A DNA stretch of 64,000 bases, from assembly GCA_021298575.1 (NCBI GenBank), contig JAJTFM010000014.1, positions 1 to 64,000 of the forward strand. The letters are read 5' to 3'. The position numbers were made by a program, and so were the translations under genes. The DNA is from Saprospiraceae bacterium (GTDB lineage Bacteria > Bacteroidota > Bacteroidia > Chitinophagales > Saprospiraceae). Below, piece after piece: positions 36,295-46,833 of this stretch. The stretch's first letter is position 1; the number at the start of each line of letters is the position of its first letter. The notes beneath the pieces are model-generated. The model was not told the DNA's origin, made no database searches, and saw only the letters and a program-made list of their open reading frames with translations.

Positions 36295-36552
36295 ATGGCA
36301 AAGCAAAAATTTGCAACGGCAGAACTTAGCGACGAGCAACTTGCTCAGGAACTGAAAAGTCGTGAAGCAGAATATTCACAGTCAAAATTCGACCACGCAG
36401 CCAAAGGTATAGCCAATCCTATGGAACTCCGTGAAATGCGCCGCAACATCGCCCGCATTCACTCGGAGGTGCGCCGTCGCGAAATCAGCGCCATGAGCGC
36501 TGAGGAACTGGCAATGCGCACCAAAATTCGTGCACGTCGCCGCCAAAAGTAA
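36295..36552 (+). CDS. rpmC: 50S ribosomal protein L29
   Basis: 85 residues, about 20 longer than many L29 proteins through an N-terminal extension (MAKQKFATAELSDEQLAQEL). The core KSREAEYSQSKFDHAAKGIA then NPMELREMRRNIARI is typical. Near the tunnel exit. Confidence 0.95.
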   Translation: MAKQKFATAELSDEQLAQELKSREAEYSQSKFDHAAKGIANPMELREMRRNIARIHSEVRRREISAMSAEELAMRTKIRARRRQK

Positions 36553-36589
36553 CCAGCATCGTTAGCAAGCAAAAATGACATCTTCTTAG

Positions 36590-36853
36590 ATGGAAGCACA
36601 AGTAAGGAAACTTCGCAAACAAAAGACCGGCGTGGTTGTGTCCAATAAAATGGATAAAACAATCGCCGTCAAGGTGGAACGCCGCCTTATGCACCCGCTG
36701 TATGGCAAGTTCGTATTGCGCTCGAAGAAGTTCTTCGCGCATGACGAAGAAAATACTTGCAATACCGGCGACGTGGTTCGCATCATGGAAACTCGCCCCC
36801 TGAGCAAGAAGAAACGCTGGCGTCTGGTGGAAATCGTCGAAAGAGCGAAGTAA
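36590..36853 (+). CDS. rpsQ: 30S ribosomal protein S17
   Basis: 87 residues, [20 protein letters not shown], with [20 protein letters not shown] and [20 protein letters not shown]. Binds 16S rRNA early in assembly. Standard place between L29 and L14. Confidence 0.97.
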   Translation: MEAQVRKLRKQKTGVVVSNKMDKTIAVKVERRLMHPLYGKFVLRSKKFFAHDEENTCNTGDVVRIMETRPLSKKKRWRLVEIVERAK

Positions 36854-36916
36854 TTGTTCAGGTGGAAAACCAGGTTAGTTCCTGGCCGACCATCAACCAG
36901 TAAAAAATAAACAATC

Positions 36917-37282
36917 ATGATTCAGCAAGAGTCTCGTTTGAATGTTGCCGATAACTCCGGAGCGAAGGAAGTGCTTTGTATCCGCGTACTCGGACACTCC
37001 GGCCAGCGCTATGCCAGTATCGGCGATACCATCGTTGTAACGGTGAAAGACGCTTCTCCGGGCGGTATCAAAAAGGGCACGGTATCCAAAGCGGTTATCG
37101 TTCGCACGAAAAAAGAAATCCGCCGTAAGGATGGTTCCTATATTCGCTTCGATGATAACGCAGTAGTACTGCTCAACGCGGCAGAAGAACCAAGGGGAAG
37201 CCGTATCTTCGGTCCGGTTGCCCGTGAACTCCGCGATAAGGACTACATGCGTATCGTATCGCTGGCGCCTGAGGTGCTCTAA
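36917..37282 (+). CDS. rplN: 50S ribosomal protein L14
   Basis: 121 residues, [20 protein letters not shown], with [20 protein letters not shown] and [20 protein letters not shown]. It lies at the subunit interface and contacts silencing factor RsfS. First gene of the spc-type part of the operon. Confidence 0.98.
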   Translation: MIQQESRLNVADNSGAKEVLCIRVLGHSGQRYASIGDTIVVTVKDASPGGIKKGTVSKAVIVRTKKEIRRKDGSYIRFDDNAVVLLNAAEEPRGSRIFGPVARELRDKDYMRIVSLAPEVL

Positions 37283-37348
37283 ATAAAGTCAACAACAATT
37301 TGAACTTCCGACAACAGTCTGTTCTTCAAATTATTACAACCAATAAAA

Positions 37349-37696
37349 ATGGCTACGAAAAATACATCGAAGCGTTTCGCTCCCAAGCTCCAAATCCGAA
37401 AGGGTGACCGGGTGATGGTGATCGCCGGCGACGACAAAGGCAAGGTTGGTGAGGTAATCGAGGTGATTCCAAGCCGTAACCGGGCTGTTGTAGAGGGCGT
37501 AAACATCGTCAAGAAGCACCTGAAAGCCACTCAGTATGAGGCAGGTGGTATCACGGATATGCCCGCTTCCATTCATATCTCAAATCTCTCGCTCGTTGAT
37601 CCGAAGTCGGGAGAGGCAACGCGTATCGGAGTCCGTATCGAAAGTGACGGTTCGAAAGTACGCTATTCAAAAAAATCAGGCAACGTCATTAAATAA
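37349..37696 (+). CDS. rplX: 50S ribosomal protein L24
   Basis: 115 residues. The KOW motif is in [40 protein letters not shown] and a C-terminal [18 protein letters not shown] follow. An assembly initiator of the 50S subunit. Its stop shares bases with the rplE start (TAATG). Confidence 0.96.
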   Translation: MATKNTSKRFAPKLQIRKGDRVMVIAGDDKGKVGEVIEVIPSRNRAVVEGVNIVKKHLKATQYEAGGITDMPASIHISNLSLVDPKSGEATRIGVRIESDGSKVRYSKKSGNVIK

Positions 37697-38244
37697 TGAA
37701 ATACGTACCTCGTCTCAAGACAAAATACCAGAAGGAAGTCGTTCCTGCATTAATGCAGCAGTTCAGCTATTCCACTGTGATGCAGGTGCCACGCTTGCAG
37801 AAGATTTGTATCAACCAGGGTATTGGTGATGCTACCGGTGATAAAAAGCTGATAGATAACGCCGCTCAGGAGTTGAGCATCATTACCGGACAAAAGGCCG
37901 TTTCAACCAAGGCTCGCAAGTCGGTATCTAACTTCAAGCTCCGTGAAGGAATGCCTATAGGCGTACGTGTAACGCTTCGCGGCGAGCGCATGTACGAGTT
38001 TCTCGACCGTCTGATCTCAATATCTCTCCCCCGTGTCCGCGACTTTCGCGGTATCAACGACAAGTCTTTCGACGGTCGTGGTAACTACAGCATGGGAATC
38101 ACCGAGCAAATCATCTTTCCGGAGATTGACATTGACAAGGTGAACAAGATCATGGGTATGGATATCTCGTTTGTAACCTCGGCTAACACCGACGCAGAGG
38201 CTTTCGCCCTGCTAAAGGAAATGGGCCTGCCCTTCAAGAAATAA
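37696..38244 (+). CDS. rplE: 50S ribosomal protein L5
   Basis: 182 residues, [20 protein letters not shown], containing [20 protein letters not shown] and [20 protein letters not shown]. Binds 5S rRNA and the P-site tRNA. Start overlaps the rplX stop by one base, indicating coupling. Confidence 0.97.
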   Translation: MKYVPRLKTKYQKEVVPALMQQFSYSTVMQVPRLQKICINQGIGDATGDKKLIDNAAQELSIITGQKAVSTKARKSVSNFKLREGMPIGVRVTLRGERMYEFLDRLISISLPRVRDFRGINDKSFDGRGNYSMGITEQIIFPEIDIDKVNKIMGMDISFVTSANTDAEAFALLKEMGLPFKK

Positions 38245-38276
38245 CAAAGCCGTTCATTCTCAAGGAATAAAGAAAC

Positions 38277-38546
38277 ATGGCAAAAAGATCAATCATCGCC
38301 CGCGAACACAAGCGCCAACGTATGGTGGCTAAATATGCCGACCTTCGCAAAAAGCTGAAAGAGGCTGGCGATTACGATGCGCTGGACAAGCTCCCTCGCA
38401 ATTCGAACCCAATTCGCCTGCACAATCGCTGCCTGCTCACCGGACGTCCGAAGGGATACATGCGCAAATTCGGAATTTGCCGTGTCAAGTTCCGCGAAAT
38501 GGCCCTGTTCGGCAAAATACCCGGAGTAACTAAAGCTTCCTGGTAA
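38277..38546 (+). CDS. rpsN: 30S ribosomal protein S14 (zinc-free form)
   Basis: 89 residues, [20 protein letters not shown], ending [18 protein letters not shown]. The [20 protein letters not shown] segment lacks the paired C-x-x-C motifs of zinc-binding S14, so this is the longer, C-minus type. Confidence 0.97.
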   Translation: MAKRSIIAREHKRQRMVAKYADLRKKLKEAGDYDALDKLPRNSNPIRLHNRCLLTGRPKGYMRKFGICRVKFREMALFGKIPGVTKASW

Positions 38547-38579
38547 AAACTCAGTTGTCCACTATCAACTTTTGATACA

Positions 38580-38990
38580 ATGCACGTCACCGACCCGATA
38601 GCAGATTATCTGACCCGTATTCGCAATGCGCAAATGGCGGGCCATCGCATCGTAGAGATTCCGGCCTCTCGTCTGAAGATGGCTATTACGGAAATCCTGT
38701 ACGACCAGGGTTATGTCCTCAAATACACTGTTGAGGAGAAAAATGACAGTAACAAGCAAGGCCTGATCAAGATCGCGCTGAAATATGACCCTGTGTCGAA
38801 GCGCCCCGTGATTAAGGAAATTGTTCGCGTTAGCCGCCCGGGTCTCCGTAAATTCGCAGGCTCAGGCGATATTCCCCGCATCATCAACGGTTTGGGTATC
38901 ATGATCGTCTCTACCTCCAAAGGGGTAATGACTGACAAGAAGGCCCGTGAGTTGAATGTAGGAGGCGAATTGCTTTGCTACGTTTACTAA
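38580..38990 (+). CDS. rpsH: 30S ribosomal protein S8
   Basis: 136 residues, MHVTDPIADYLTRIRNAQMA, with KLPASRL-like PASRLKMAITEILYDQGYV and the end GIMIVSTSKGVMTDKKAREL then GGELLCYVY. In E. coli S8 represses the spc operon; no evidence either way here. Confidence 0.97.
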   Translation: MHVTDPIADYLTRIRNAQMAGHRIVEIPASRLKMAITEILYDQGYVLKYTVEEKNDSNKQGLIKIALKYDPVSKRPVIKEIVRVSRPGLRKFAGSGDIPRIINGLGIMIVSTSKGVMTDKKARELNVGGELLCYVY

Positions 38991-39085
38991 TTCCCTGCAA
39001 ACTGTCCGGCCTGAGCCGGTAGAAACCTGAATCACAGCATAAATTTCCTGACGCTGAAAGGCGGAGGGGCAAAAAATAAACGGAT

Positions 39086-39646
39086 ATGTCACGCATTGGT
39101 AAACTACCAATTACGCTCCCTGCAAAAGTGGAAGTTTCGGTGTCCTCTGATAACACCGTTACGGTGAAAGGACCGAAGGGTACACTGTCCCAAAAGGTTG
39201 ACCCCGATATAGCGGTCAAAGTTGATGGTGAAACGCTCCTGGTTGAGCGTCCTACCGAACAGAAACGCCATCGCGCCATGCATGGTCTGTACCGCGCACT
39301 CATCAATAATATGGTGGTGGGTGTAAGTCAGGGCTACACACGGGAGATGGAGGTTATTGGTGTTGGTTATCGTGTGGAGAGTAATGGTAACCTGCTTACT
39401 CTCACTATCGGTTACTCTCACCCGGTGATTTTTTATATTCCTTCTGAGTTAAAGCTCACAACGGCTATGGAAAAGGGCTCTGCGCCACTGATTCGCCTTG
39501 AGGGTATCGACAAAGAACTGATCGGTCAGGTATGCGCAAAGATTCGCTCCTTCCGTAAGCCCGAGCCTTATAAAGGGAAGGGTATTATGTTCAAGGGAGA
39601 GGTTATCCGTCGCAAGGCTGGTAAAACTGCCGGATCGAAGAAATAA
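39086..39646 (+). CDS. rplF: 50S ribosomal protein L6
   Basis: 186 residues, MSRIGKLPITLPAKVEVSVS, with GPKGTLSQKVDPDIAVKVDG and the C-terminal KPEPYKGKGIMFKGEVIRRK. Lies near the sarcin-ricin loop. 95 bases after S8. Confidence 0.97.
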   Translation: MSRIGKLPITLPAKVEVSVSSDNTVTVKGPKGTLSQKVDPDIAVKVDGETLLVERPTEQKRHRAMHGLYRALINNMVVGVSQGYTREMEVIGVGYRVESNGNLLTLTIGYSHPVIFYIPSELKLTTAMEKGSAPLIRLEGIDKELIGQVCAKIRSFRKPEPYKGKGIMFKGEVIRRKAGKTAGSKK

Positions 39647-39758
39647 TTTGTCTTCTTCTGTGCGTATTTGCCTCCAGAAGGTTCGCGCCCGGATTCTGAT
39701 AAAAATTAAACTTACGCTGCACCGGTCGGTCATCGGAGTAGTAAAAAAACAATAAAGC

Positions 39759-40100
39759 ATGAAACGCACAAAGAATCAAAGCCGCGAGCGCCTTCACATG
39801 CGGATCCGTAAGAAAGTAAACGGAACGGCTGAGCGCCCACGCCTGAGTGTTTTTCGCTCCAACGAGTCTATCTACTGCCAGTTGATAGATGATTTAAAAG
39901 GTCATACTATTGCTTCAGCTTCCTCAAAGGGCACAACGGGTACCAAGAGTGAGCGAGCAGCAGCAGTAGGTAAAATGATTGCAGAAAAGGCCAAGGAAAA
40001 CGGTATAGAAACTGTGGTTTTTGACCGCGGAGGGTATCGCTACCATGGTCGTGTACAATCTCTGGCTGAGGGTGCCCGCGAAGGTGGACTCAAATTCTAA
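39759..40100 (+). CDS. rplR: 50S ribosomal protein L18
   Basis: 113 residues, [20 protein letters not shown], with [20 protein letters not shown] and [20 protein letters not shown]. Binds 5S rRNA with L5. A spacer of 112 bases separates it from L6. Confidence 0.97.
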   Translation: MKRTKNQSRERLHMRIRKKVNGTAERPRLSVFRSNESIYCQLIDDLKGHTIASASSKGTTGTKSERAAAVGKMIAEKAKENGIETVVFDRGGYRYHGRVQSLAEGAREGGLKF

Positions 40101-40148
40101 ACAATCAATCGCTTACACGCGAACCAATAAAAACAACAGCTAAGCAAC

Positions 40149-40676
40149 ATGGCAAGGCAAGAAAGAGAAAAAGACGCCGCTCGCTCATCTGAGGAATCAG
40201 GTCTCAAAGAGAAACTGGTGGCACTCAATCGCGTAGCAAAAGTAACCAAAGGTGGTCGTACCTTCAGTTTCGCCGCAGTTGTGGTGGTCGGAGATGGTCA
40301 GGGCACTATAGGTCATGGCCTTGGCAAGGCACGTGAGGTTTCCGAGGCAATAGCCAAAGCAGTAAAGGATGCCGAGAAGAACACCATCAAGGTTCCTATT
40401 CTCAAAGGCACTATTCCACACGAAGCTTTTGGCAAATCGGATGCCGGCCGTGTAATAATTAAGCCGGCCGCTCACGGTACTGGTGTAATCGCAGGTGGTG
40501 CGATGCGTGCTGTGCTGGAGGCTGTAGGTGTACACGATGTACTGGCCAAGTCTCAGGGTTCCGCCAATCCGCATAACGTGGTAAAGGCAACTATTGCCGC
40601 TCTTGCCAACCTGCGCAGTCCTTCCGAGATTGCCCGTCAGCGAGGTATAACCATGGATAAACTATTTAACGGTTAA
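40149..40676 (+). CDS. rpsE: 30S ribosomal protein S5
   Basis: 175 residues. Double-stranded-RNA-binding-like fold with [20 protein letters not shown] and [20 protein letters not shown], then [20 protein letters not shown]. Together with S4 it sets decoding fidelity. Confidence 0.97.
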   Translation: MARQEREKDAARSSEESGLKEKLVALNRVAKVTKGGRTFSFAAVVVVGDGQGTIGHGLGKAREVSEAIAKAVKDAEKNTIKVPILKGTIPHEAFGKSDAGRVIIKPAAHGTGVIAGGAMRAVLEAVGVHDVLAKSQGSANPHNVVKATIAALANLRSPSEIARQRGITMDKLFNG

Positions 40677-40721
40677 TATTGCCGTTTGAATTGACATTTT
40701 GAACGCTGAAATCACTCAGAA

Positions 40722-40901
40722 ATGGCTAAGATAAGGATCAAACTGGTGAAAAGCCCTATTGACAAGCACAAACGCCAGAAGCTCACGCTCACGGCACTGG
40801 GTTTTCGTAAGGTAAACCAAGTTGTGGAACATGAAGCAACTCCTCAAATTCATGGGATGCTACGTGTGGTACAACACCTCGTTCAGGTTGAAAACGCCTG
40901 A
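40722..40901 (+). CDS. rpmD: 50S ribosomal protein L30
   Basis: 59 residues, MAKIRIKLVKSPIDKHKRQK, then LTALGFRKVNQVVEHEATPQ and IHGMLRVVQHLVQVENA. This is a complete L30 in its normal place between S5 and L15; its small size makes it easy to miss. Confidence 0.96.
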   Translation: MAKIRIKLVKSPIDKHKRQKLTLTALGFRKVNQVVEHEATPQIHGMLRVVQHLVQVENA

Positions 40902-40961
40902 TAATTGAATCTGACATTTGTTAAGCGGACTTTTCCGGATACAAGTAAAAACTAACAAACA

Positions 40962-41408
40962 ATGGATCTTTCCAATCTTCGTCCTGCAGAAGGCTCAGTA
41001 AAAGCTCGCAAGAGAATCGGTCGTGGTACCGGTTCTGGTCGTGGAGGCACTTCTACGCGTGGCCACAAAGGCGACAAGGCCCGAAGCGGTTCCAAGGAGA
41101 AGCGTCACTTTGAAGGGGGCCAAACTCCTATGCAGCGCCGTCTGCCGAAGCGCGGCTTCAAAAATATCAACCGCGAAGTTTATTCCCCGCTTAATCTCGG
41201 TCAGTTGGAGCTCCTGTCGCAGAAACTTGGATCAGCCTCTTTTGATGTTGAATCCCTGGTGGCTGCAGGTGTCTCGAAAGCTAGTGAAAAGATTAAGTTG
41301 CTGGGTAACGGAAAACTCACCGCGAAAATCAATATTAAGGTACATGCCGCTTCTGCTGCCGCAAAAGCAGCCGTCGAAGCAGCTGGCGGCAGTGTTGAAA
41401 TCGTCTAA
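40962..41408 (+). CDS. rplO: 50S ribosomal protein L15
   Basis: 148 residues, MDLSNLRPAEGSVKARKRIG, with RGTGSGRGGTSTRGHKGDKA and GGQTPMQRRLPKRGFKNINR, the glycine-rich basic N-terminal half that threads into 23S rRNA. Ends 15 bases before secY. Confidence 0.97.
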   Translation: MDLSNLRPAEGSVKARKRIGRGTGSGRGGTSTRGHKGDKARSGSKEKRHFEGGQTPMQRRLPKRGFKNINREVYSPLNLGQLELLSQKLGSASFDVESLVAAGVSKASEKIKLLGNGKLTAKINIKVHAASAAAKAAVEAAGGSVEIV

Positions 41409-41423
41409 ACCACACTCTCGGTA

Positions 41424-42788
41424 ATGAAACTTTTTACCGTTCTCAAGAATATCTGGAGCATCAAGGAACTGCGCGATCGCATCGTTTTCACGCTTGCATT
41501 GCTGCTTGTTTATCGTGTGGGTACTTTTGTGGTACTCCCCGGTGTCGTACCTGCTGCTCTCGACAAGGCTGCCCAAAATCGTGGCGCTAATGACCTGCTA
41601 GGTCTTATCAACGTGTTCACTGGTGGTGCCTTCGACAATGCCGCTATCTTCGCACTTGGTGTTATGCCGTATATCACGGCTTCCATCATTGTACAGTTGC
41701 TCGGCTTCGCACTGCCCTACTTCCAGCGCCTTCAATCCAAAGACGGCGAAAGTGGTCGCAAACGACTGAATCAGATTACACGTGTACTGACGGTAGCAAT
41801 CACACTCGTTCAGGGCGGCGGATATCTCCAGCTCGTTCGCAGTATCCCCGGTGCAGTTTCCCTTGAAGTTCCTGAGGGGCTCTTCTGGTTCTCCAATATC
41901 ATTATTCTTTCCGCAGGTACCATATTCTGTATGTGGCTGGGTGAAAGAATCACTGACAAGGGAATTGGTAACGGTACTTCCCTGATTATTCAGGCCGGTA
42001 TCATCGCACGTTTGCCACAGGCTTTCGTATTCGAATTCCAGAAGTTGTTCTCTGATAACAAACTGCTACTGTTCTTCCTTGAGCTGGCACTGTTCTTCGT
42101 AGTCGTGATGGCAACTATTCTGGTCATTCAGGGTGTACGCCGTATTCCTATTCAGTTTGCAAAGCGGATGGTAGGTCGTACAGGTGGCGCAATGCCAGCT
42201 GCAAGCGCCCGCGATTATCTGCCCCTCAAAGTGAATTCTGCCGGTGTAATGCCAATCATCTTCGCTCAGGCGCTGATGTTCCTGCCCGCCACTGCTATAC
42301 AGTATATGTCAGGCGACAGTGTGAATACAGGTCGTATTAATATGCTGAATGATATTTACTCTCTCGGATATAACTTGCTGTTCTTCACACTGATAGTTGT
42401 CTTCACGTATGTTTATACTGCGCTGATGATCAACCCGACCAGCTATGCCGATTATCTGAAGAGAAACAATGCTTTCATTCCGGGTGTAAAGCCGGGAGAA
42501 GCCACTTCCGATTATATTGATAATATCATGACCCGTATTACACTGCCAGGAGCAGTCTTTCTCGGACTCATCGGTATATTGCCTTCAATAGCAGCTACTT
42601 TTGGTATTAACCAGCAGTTTGCACTGTTCTTCGGCGGAACTACCCTCCTTATTATGGTGGGTGTAGCCCTGGACACACTGCAGGTGATTGAGAGTTATTT
42701 GCTCACGCAGAAATACGACGGTCTGATTAAATCAGGCAGGATTCAGGGTCGCACTTCATCCGGTCTGCAGGTTGGTCAGCCTCAATAA
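41424..42788 (+). CDS. secY: Preprotein translocase channel subunit SecY
   Basis: 454 residues with ten predicted membrane segments. It forms the inner-membrane channel with SecE and SecG. Motifs: FALGVMPYITASIIVQLL (plug/TM2), KRLNQITRVLTVAITLVQGG-like, TDKGIGNGTSLIIQAGI, VNSAGVMPIIFAQALMFLPA, and KRNNAFIPGVKPGEATSDYI. Normal length and context after L15. Confidence 0.98.
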   Translation: MKLFTVLKNIWSIKELRDRIVFTLALLLVYRVGTFVVLPGVVPAALDKAAQNRGANDLLGLINVFTGGAFDNAAIFALGVMPYITASIIVQLLGFALPYFQRLQSKDGESGRKRLNQITRVLTVAITLVQGGGYLQLVRSIPGAVSLEVPEGLFWFSNIIILSAGTIFCMWLGERITDKGIGNGTSLIIQAGIIARLPQAFVFEFQKLFSDNKLLLFFLELALFFVVVMATILVIQGVRRIPIQFAKRMVGRTGGAMPAASARDYLPLKVNSAGVMPIIFAQALMFLPATAIQYMSGDSVNTGRINMLNDIYSLGYNLLFFTLIVVFTYVYTALMINPTSYADYLKRNNAFIPGVKPGEATSDYIDNIMTRITLPGAVFLGLIGILPSIAATFGINQQFALFFGGTTLLIMVGVALDTLQVIESYLLTQKYDGLIKSGRIQGRTSSGLQVGQPQ

Positions 42789-42843
42789 TTGAATATTCTC
42801 TGAGGTGCTTTTCCGGCGCCAAATGTGAAATAAATAACAGGAT

Positions 42844-43683
42844 ATGGGATTGTTTTCAGCTCAGGACGGACGACGGATCTTTTACAAGACCGCTGCTGAA
42901 ATTGAACTGATGCGAAACGCAAATATCCTTGTTTCAAAAACACTGGCTCATGTAGCCAGTATGCTTAAACCCGGTGTAACCGGACAGATCATTGACAAGG
43001 CTGCAGAGGAGTTCATTCGCGACCATGGCGGTCGACCGGCATTTAAAGGGTATCACGGATTCCCGTCAACACTGTGTGTGTCTTACAATGATATCGTAGT
43101 GCACGGGATACCAGGCAAGCGGGAGTTTGCAGATACAGATGTTGTTTCGGTTGACTGCGGGGTCGAACTCGAAGGTTATTACGGGGATGCGGCATACACA
43201 TTCGCTTTTTCGAAAGTAACCGGGGATGTTCTCGATTTGCTTCAAACTACTTACAGGTCCCTTTATCTGGGTATCGAAAAGGCAGTTCATGGCAATCGAA
43301 TCGGGGATATATCTTTCGCGATTCAGGACTATTGTGAACGACAGCACAAATACAGTGTGGTCAGAGATTTGGTAGGACATGGAATCGGCAAATCACTTCA
43401 TGAAGAACCGGAAGTGCCTAATTACGGCAGAAGGGGAAAAGGCTTCCTGATGATGGAAGGACTGGTGATTGCTATTGAGCCAATGATTAACATGGGAACG
43501 AAAGATGTTTATCAGGATCGCGACGGGTGGACGATCTTCACAAGAGATCATAAACCCAGTGCACACTATGAACACTCTGTCGCAGTAAAGAAGGGTCGGG
43601 CCGACATTCTGTCGGATCATTCTTTTTTGCTGAATGAAATAAAAAATAATCCTGAATTGCAAGAAATTTTGCCTAAAAATTAG
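42844..43683 (+). CDS. map: Type I methionine aminopeptidase
   Basis: 279 residues. It removes N-terminal Met. Metal ligands are in [20 protein letters not shown] (two Asp), [19 protein letters not shown] (His), [11 protein letters not shown] (Glu) and [10 protein letters not shown] (Glu); the substrate-site His is in [12 protein letters not shown]. An N-terminal stretch of about 20 residues precedes the first helix. Usual place between secY and infA. Confidence 0.96.
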   Translation: MGLFSAQDGRRIFYKTAAEIELMRNANILVSKTLAHVASMLKPGVTGQIIDKAAEEFIRDHGGRPAFKGYHGFPSTLCVSYNDIVVHGIPGKREFADTDVVSVDCGVELEGYYGDAAYTFAFSKVTGDVLDLLQTTYRSLYLGIEKAVHGNRIGDISFAIQDYCERQHKYSVVRDLVGHGIGKSLHEEPEVPNYGRRGKGFLMMEGLVIAIEPMINMGTKDVYQDRDGWTIFTRDHKPSAHYEHSVAVKKGRADILSDHSFLLNEIKNNPELQEILPKN

Positions 43684-43718
43684 ACCTTTGCAGCCCGAAA
43701 TTTAAAAGGGCCCTTTTT

Positions 43719-43879
43719 ATGGCGAAAGAAGACTTGATCAAACAGGATGGCGTGGTTGCCGAAGCACTTTCAAATGCAAATTTCAAAGTGCAGCTGGAAA
43801 ACGGCCACATCATACTGTGTCTGTAGAAATGTCACCCTACGATTTGACCCGTGGGCGCATCATCTACCGATACAAGTAA
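43719..43879 (+). pseudogene. infA: Translation initiation factor IF-1, with internal out-of-frame deletion
   Basis: The first 33 codons are good IF-1 ([20 protein letters not shown], then [14 protein letters not shown]), followed by Leu and a TAG at 43824. In another frame the sequence resumes as [20 protein letters not shown] and a stop at 43879, exactly the IF-1 C-terminus. The conserved middle (normally HISGKMRMNYIRILPGD-like) is missing. The remaining 161 bases, against 219 for a 72-residue IF-1, imply a loss of about 58 bases. A TGTGT/GTGT microrepeat at the join is compatible with slippage. IF-1 is normally essential, so either another copy exists or the read/assembly is wrong here. 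Confidence 0.85.
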
Positions 43880-43913
43880 GTTTAAAACGACAATTTGAAA
43901 AACGACTGAGGAT

Positions 43914-44030
43914 ATGAAAGTCAGACCGTCCATCAAGAAGCGTTCTGCGGACTGCAAGATCGTTCGCCGCAAAGGCAAACTGTACGTCATCAACAAAAAG
44001 AACCCGAAGTTCAAACAGCGGCAGGGGTAA
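43914..44030 (+). CDS. rpmJ: 50S ribosomal protein L36
   Basis: 38 residues, [20 protein letters not shown] then [18 protein letters not shown]. One Cys remains of the usual zinc ligands (C-x-x-C...C...H), so this is a zinc-poor form. Normal place between infA and rpsM; too short for usual length cut-offs. Confidence 0.95.
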   Translation: MKVRPSIKKRSADCKIVRRKGKLYVINKKNPKFKQRQG

Positions 44031-44089
44031 TTCCCTGTGGCAGTCGGCTTCGATGTCAACATTTTTGAATACACAAATCAACACAATAT

Positions 44090-44467
44090 ATGGCACGTAT
44101 TGCTGGAGTTGATCTTCCCCGTCAGAAAAGAGGGGTTATTGGCCTGACCTACATTTACGGTATAGGCTCTTCAACTGCGTCCGCTATTCTGGAAAAAGCC
44201 GGAATTGACGAGAACACCAAGGTTGAAAACTGGAATGATGAGAATATCAAGGCGATATCCCGCATCATTGCTGACGACTACAAGACCGAAGGTCAGCTGC
44301 GTTCTGAGGTTCAGTTGAACATCAAGCGTCTGATGGATGTTGGTTGTTATCGCGGTCTGCGCCACCGTAAGGGTCTTCCCCTGCGTGGTCAGCGTACCCG
44401 TACGAATGCCCGCACACGCAAGGGCAAGCGTAAGACAGTTGCCAACAAGAAAAAAGTGACTAAGTAA
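44090..44467 (+). CDS. rpsM: 30S ribosomal protein S13
   Basis: 125 residues, [20 protein letters not shown], with [40 protein letters not shown] and [18 protein letters not shown]. Contacts the 50S subunit from the 30S head. Opens the alpha part of the operon. Confidence 0.98.
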   Translation: MARIAGVDLPRQKRGVIGLTYIYGIGSSTASAILEKAGIDENTKVENWNDENIKAISRIIADDYKTEGQLRSEVQLNIKRLMDVGCYRGLRHRKGLPLRGQRTRTNARTRKGKRKTVANKKKVTK

Positions 44468-44555
44468 TAATGGGTAACTGCCGCAAGGCGGCAGTCATCT
44501 TTTCATAAAAAGCCAAGGGCCGGCTGAAATTGTCGGCTCACAATGCAACAAAAAA

Positions 44556-44948
44556 ATGGCAAAAGGAGCATCCAAAAAGGTTGTCAAGCGCAAAGTGAAA
44601 GTATCGCCGGAGGGTCTTGTTTTCATCCAGGCTTCTTTCAATAACCTCATCATCTCTATCACAAACAAGCAGGGAGAAGTGATTTCCTGGGCTTCTGCAG
44701 GTAAAGCTGGTTTTCGCGGTTCCAAAAAGAACACGCCTTATGCTGCACAGGTTGCTGCCAACGATGCGGCTAAAACCGCTTATGATGCGGGTCTGCGCTC
44801 TGTCGAGGTGTTTGTCAAAGGCCCCGGTTCCGGTCGTGAAGCTGCTATCCGCGCGGTAGATCAGTCTGGCATCAAGGTGCTTCTGATCAAAGACGTTACA
44901 CCGATGCCTCACAACGGATGCCGTCCGCCAAAGCGCCGTCGCGTTTAA
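44556..44948 (+). CDS. rpsK: 30S ribosomal protein S11
   Basis: 130 residues, with [40 protein letters not shown], and the end [20 protein letters not shown]. Located on the 30S platform. 88 bases after S13. Confidence 0.98.
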   Translation: MAKGASKKVVKRKVKVSPEGLVFIQASFNNLIISITNKQGEVISWASAGKAGFRGSKKNTPYAAQVAANDAAKTAYDAGLRSVEVFVKGPGSGREAAIRAVDQSGIKVLLIKDVTPMPHNGCRPPKRRRV

Positions 44949-44992
44949 TGCCATCTTCTTCATTCAAGCTTTAAAATAGCACATTCAACATA

Positions 44993-45607
44993 ATGGCTCG
45001 TTATACTGGTCCAACTACCAAAAAAGCCCGTACATTCGGCGAACCAATCTTTGGTTTCGATAAAGCTTTTGAGCGCAGGAAGTATCCTCCCGGACAACAC
45101 GGACTGTCTCGTAAGAAGAAGCAGGCTTCGAACTATGCTCAGCAGTTGTCTGAAAAGCAGAAAGCCAAGTACACTTATGGAGTACTGGAGCGTCAGTTCC
45201 GTAAAACTTTCCAAAGTGCAACCCGCCGTCATGGTGTAACAGGTGAGGTTCTCCTTCAGTTGCTGGAGGCGCGTCTCGATAATACTGTTTACCGTATGGG
45301 TATTGCCAATACACGCAGAGGAGCTCGCCAGCTCGTTGGTCACCGTCATGTAACGGTGAACGGACAAGTTGTAAACATTCCTTCTTACACCCTCAAGCCG
45401 GGTGACGTTGTAGCTGTGCGCGGCCGTTCCAAAGCACTGGAAATTATCACGTCCAATGTCGGAGCCAAGACAAGTAATGTACGTCAGTTTGGCTGGATTG
45501 AGTGGAACCCTGATCAAATGAAAGGTGTTTTTCTTGCATACCCGCAGCGCGACCAGATTCCTGAAAAAATCAACGAGCAGCTCATTGTTGAGTTGTACTC
45601 TAAGTAA
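44993..45607 (+). CDS. rpsD: 30S ribosomal protein S4
   Basis: 204 residues, [20 protein letters not shown], with [20 protein letters not shown], an S4 RNA-binding domain at [20 protein letters not shown], and a C-terminal [15 protein letters not shown]. No zinc-binding Cys cluster at the N-terminus. An assembly nucleator; in E. coli it represses the alpha operon. Confidence 0.98.
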   Translation: MARYTGPTTKKARTFGEPIFGFDKAFERRKYPPGQHGLSRKKKQASNYAQQLSEKQKAKYTYGVLERQFRKTFQSATRRHGVTGEVLLQLLEARLDNTVYRMGIANTRRGARQLVGHRHVTVNGQVVNIPSYTLKPGDVVAVRGRSKALEIITSNVGAKTSNVRQFGWIEWNPDQMKGVFLAYPQRDQIPEKINEQLIVELYSK

Positions 45608-45752
45608 GAGGTGCTGAAGCGAATATGGTTGGCGTTCATTCTGAATGTCAACCGTTTTCGCGTAATATGCCAAACCCTTCCCCGGGTTTCTTCGTGCCCT
45701 GCCTGAAAACAAATTTGTTCTTTACCACCCAATCACTCTCGGAGCGTTCAAT

Positions 45753-46751
45753 ATGAGCATTCTCAATTTCCAAAAGCCTGACAAAATTCTGTTGCAAAAA
45801 GCAACCGATTTCGAGGGCACTTTCGAGTTCAAGCCACTGGAACCGGGTTTCGGCCAAACGGTGGGCAACTCGCTTCGCCGCGTTCTCCTCTCCTCTCTCG
45901 AAGGTTATGCCATCAGCGCTGTACGCATCGGCGGTGTTGACCATGAGTTTGCGACGATCCGCGGCGTAGTCGAAGACGTGGTGGATATCGTTCTCAATCT
46001 CAAGCAGGTTCGTATCAAACCTGTTATTCAGGATGAAAAAGGCGCAGCAGAAAAAATTTACCTGACTGTCAGCGGTCGTGAAGAATTCCGTGCCGGCCAG
46101 ATTGAAGAGTTCACCAATGTGTTCAAAGTAATGAACCCGGAACTGTTAATCTGTCGTATGGAGCCTTCTGTAACTCTTGAAATGGAGTTCACGGTCACAA
46201 AAGGACGTGGTTATCAGCCAGCCGATGATGGTGCCCCTAAGGAAGTTGCTATCGGTGTTATTCCGATTGATGCAATTTACACGCCTATCAAGAATGTTTC
46301 CTACAAGGTAGATAATACACGTGTAGGTCAGCGTACCGATTACGAGCGTTTGGTTGTTGATATCAAAACCGATGGTACTATTCATCCGGAAGATGCCATC
46401 CGCGAAGCAAGCCGTATTCTGATTCAGCATCTGATGCTGATTACAGACGAGAACATTACATTCGATACGCCCACTAACCGCGAAGAAAATGTGGTTGATG
46501 AGCATATCCTCCACATGCGTAAACTCCTCAAGACTTCTCTGGAAGATCTTGATCTCAGTGTTCGCGCATACAACTGCCTCAAGGCAGCCAAAATCAATAC
46601 GTTGGCTGAGTTGGTTCGTTACGATACCCATGAACTGCTCAAATTCCGTAACTTCGGCAAGAAATCTCTCGTTGAGATCGAAGAACTCCTTCAGGAGAAG
46701 AATCTTACCTTCGGAATGGATCTTGCCAAGTACAAGCTTGAAGAAGAATAA
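45753..46751 (+). CDS. rpoA: DNA-directed RNA polymerase subunit alpha
   Basis: 332 residues. N-terminal dimerisation domain with FKPLEPGFGQTVGNSLRRVL and LSSLEGYAISAVRIGGVDHE; C-terminal domain with LDLSVRAYNCLKAAKINTLA and KFRNFGKKSLVEIEELLQEK, the helix-hairpin-helix that touches UP elements and activators. Normal length, 145 bases after S4. Confidence 0.98.
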   Translation: MSILNFQKPDKILLQKATDFEGTFEFKPLEPGFGQTVGNSLRRVLLSSLEGYAISAVRIGGVDHEFATIRGVVEDVVDIVLNLKQVRIKPVIQDEKGAAEKIYLTVSGREEFRAGQIEEFTNVFKVMNPELLICRMEPSVTLEMEFTVTKGRGYQPADDGAPKEVAIGVIPIDAIYTPIKNVSYKVDNTRVGQRTDYERLVVDIKTDGTIHPEDAIREASRILIQHLMLITDENITFDTPTNREENVVDEHILHMRKLLKTSLEDLDLSVRAYNCLKAAKINTLAELVRYDTHELLKFRNFGKKSLVEIEELLQEKNLTFGMDLAKYKLEEE

Positions 46752-46833
46752 TTCATTTTTTCACCAAGTGTGGTAACTGTCGAGCGCCTTTGGCTGCCCC
46801 GGTGCTACCACCTGCAATACAGGTCTTTCATAC

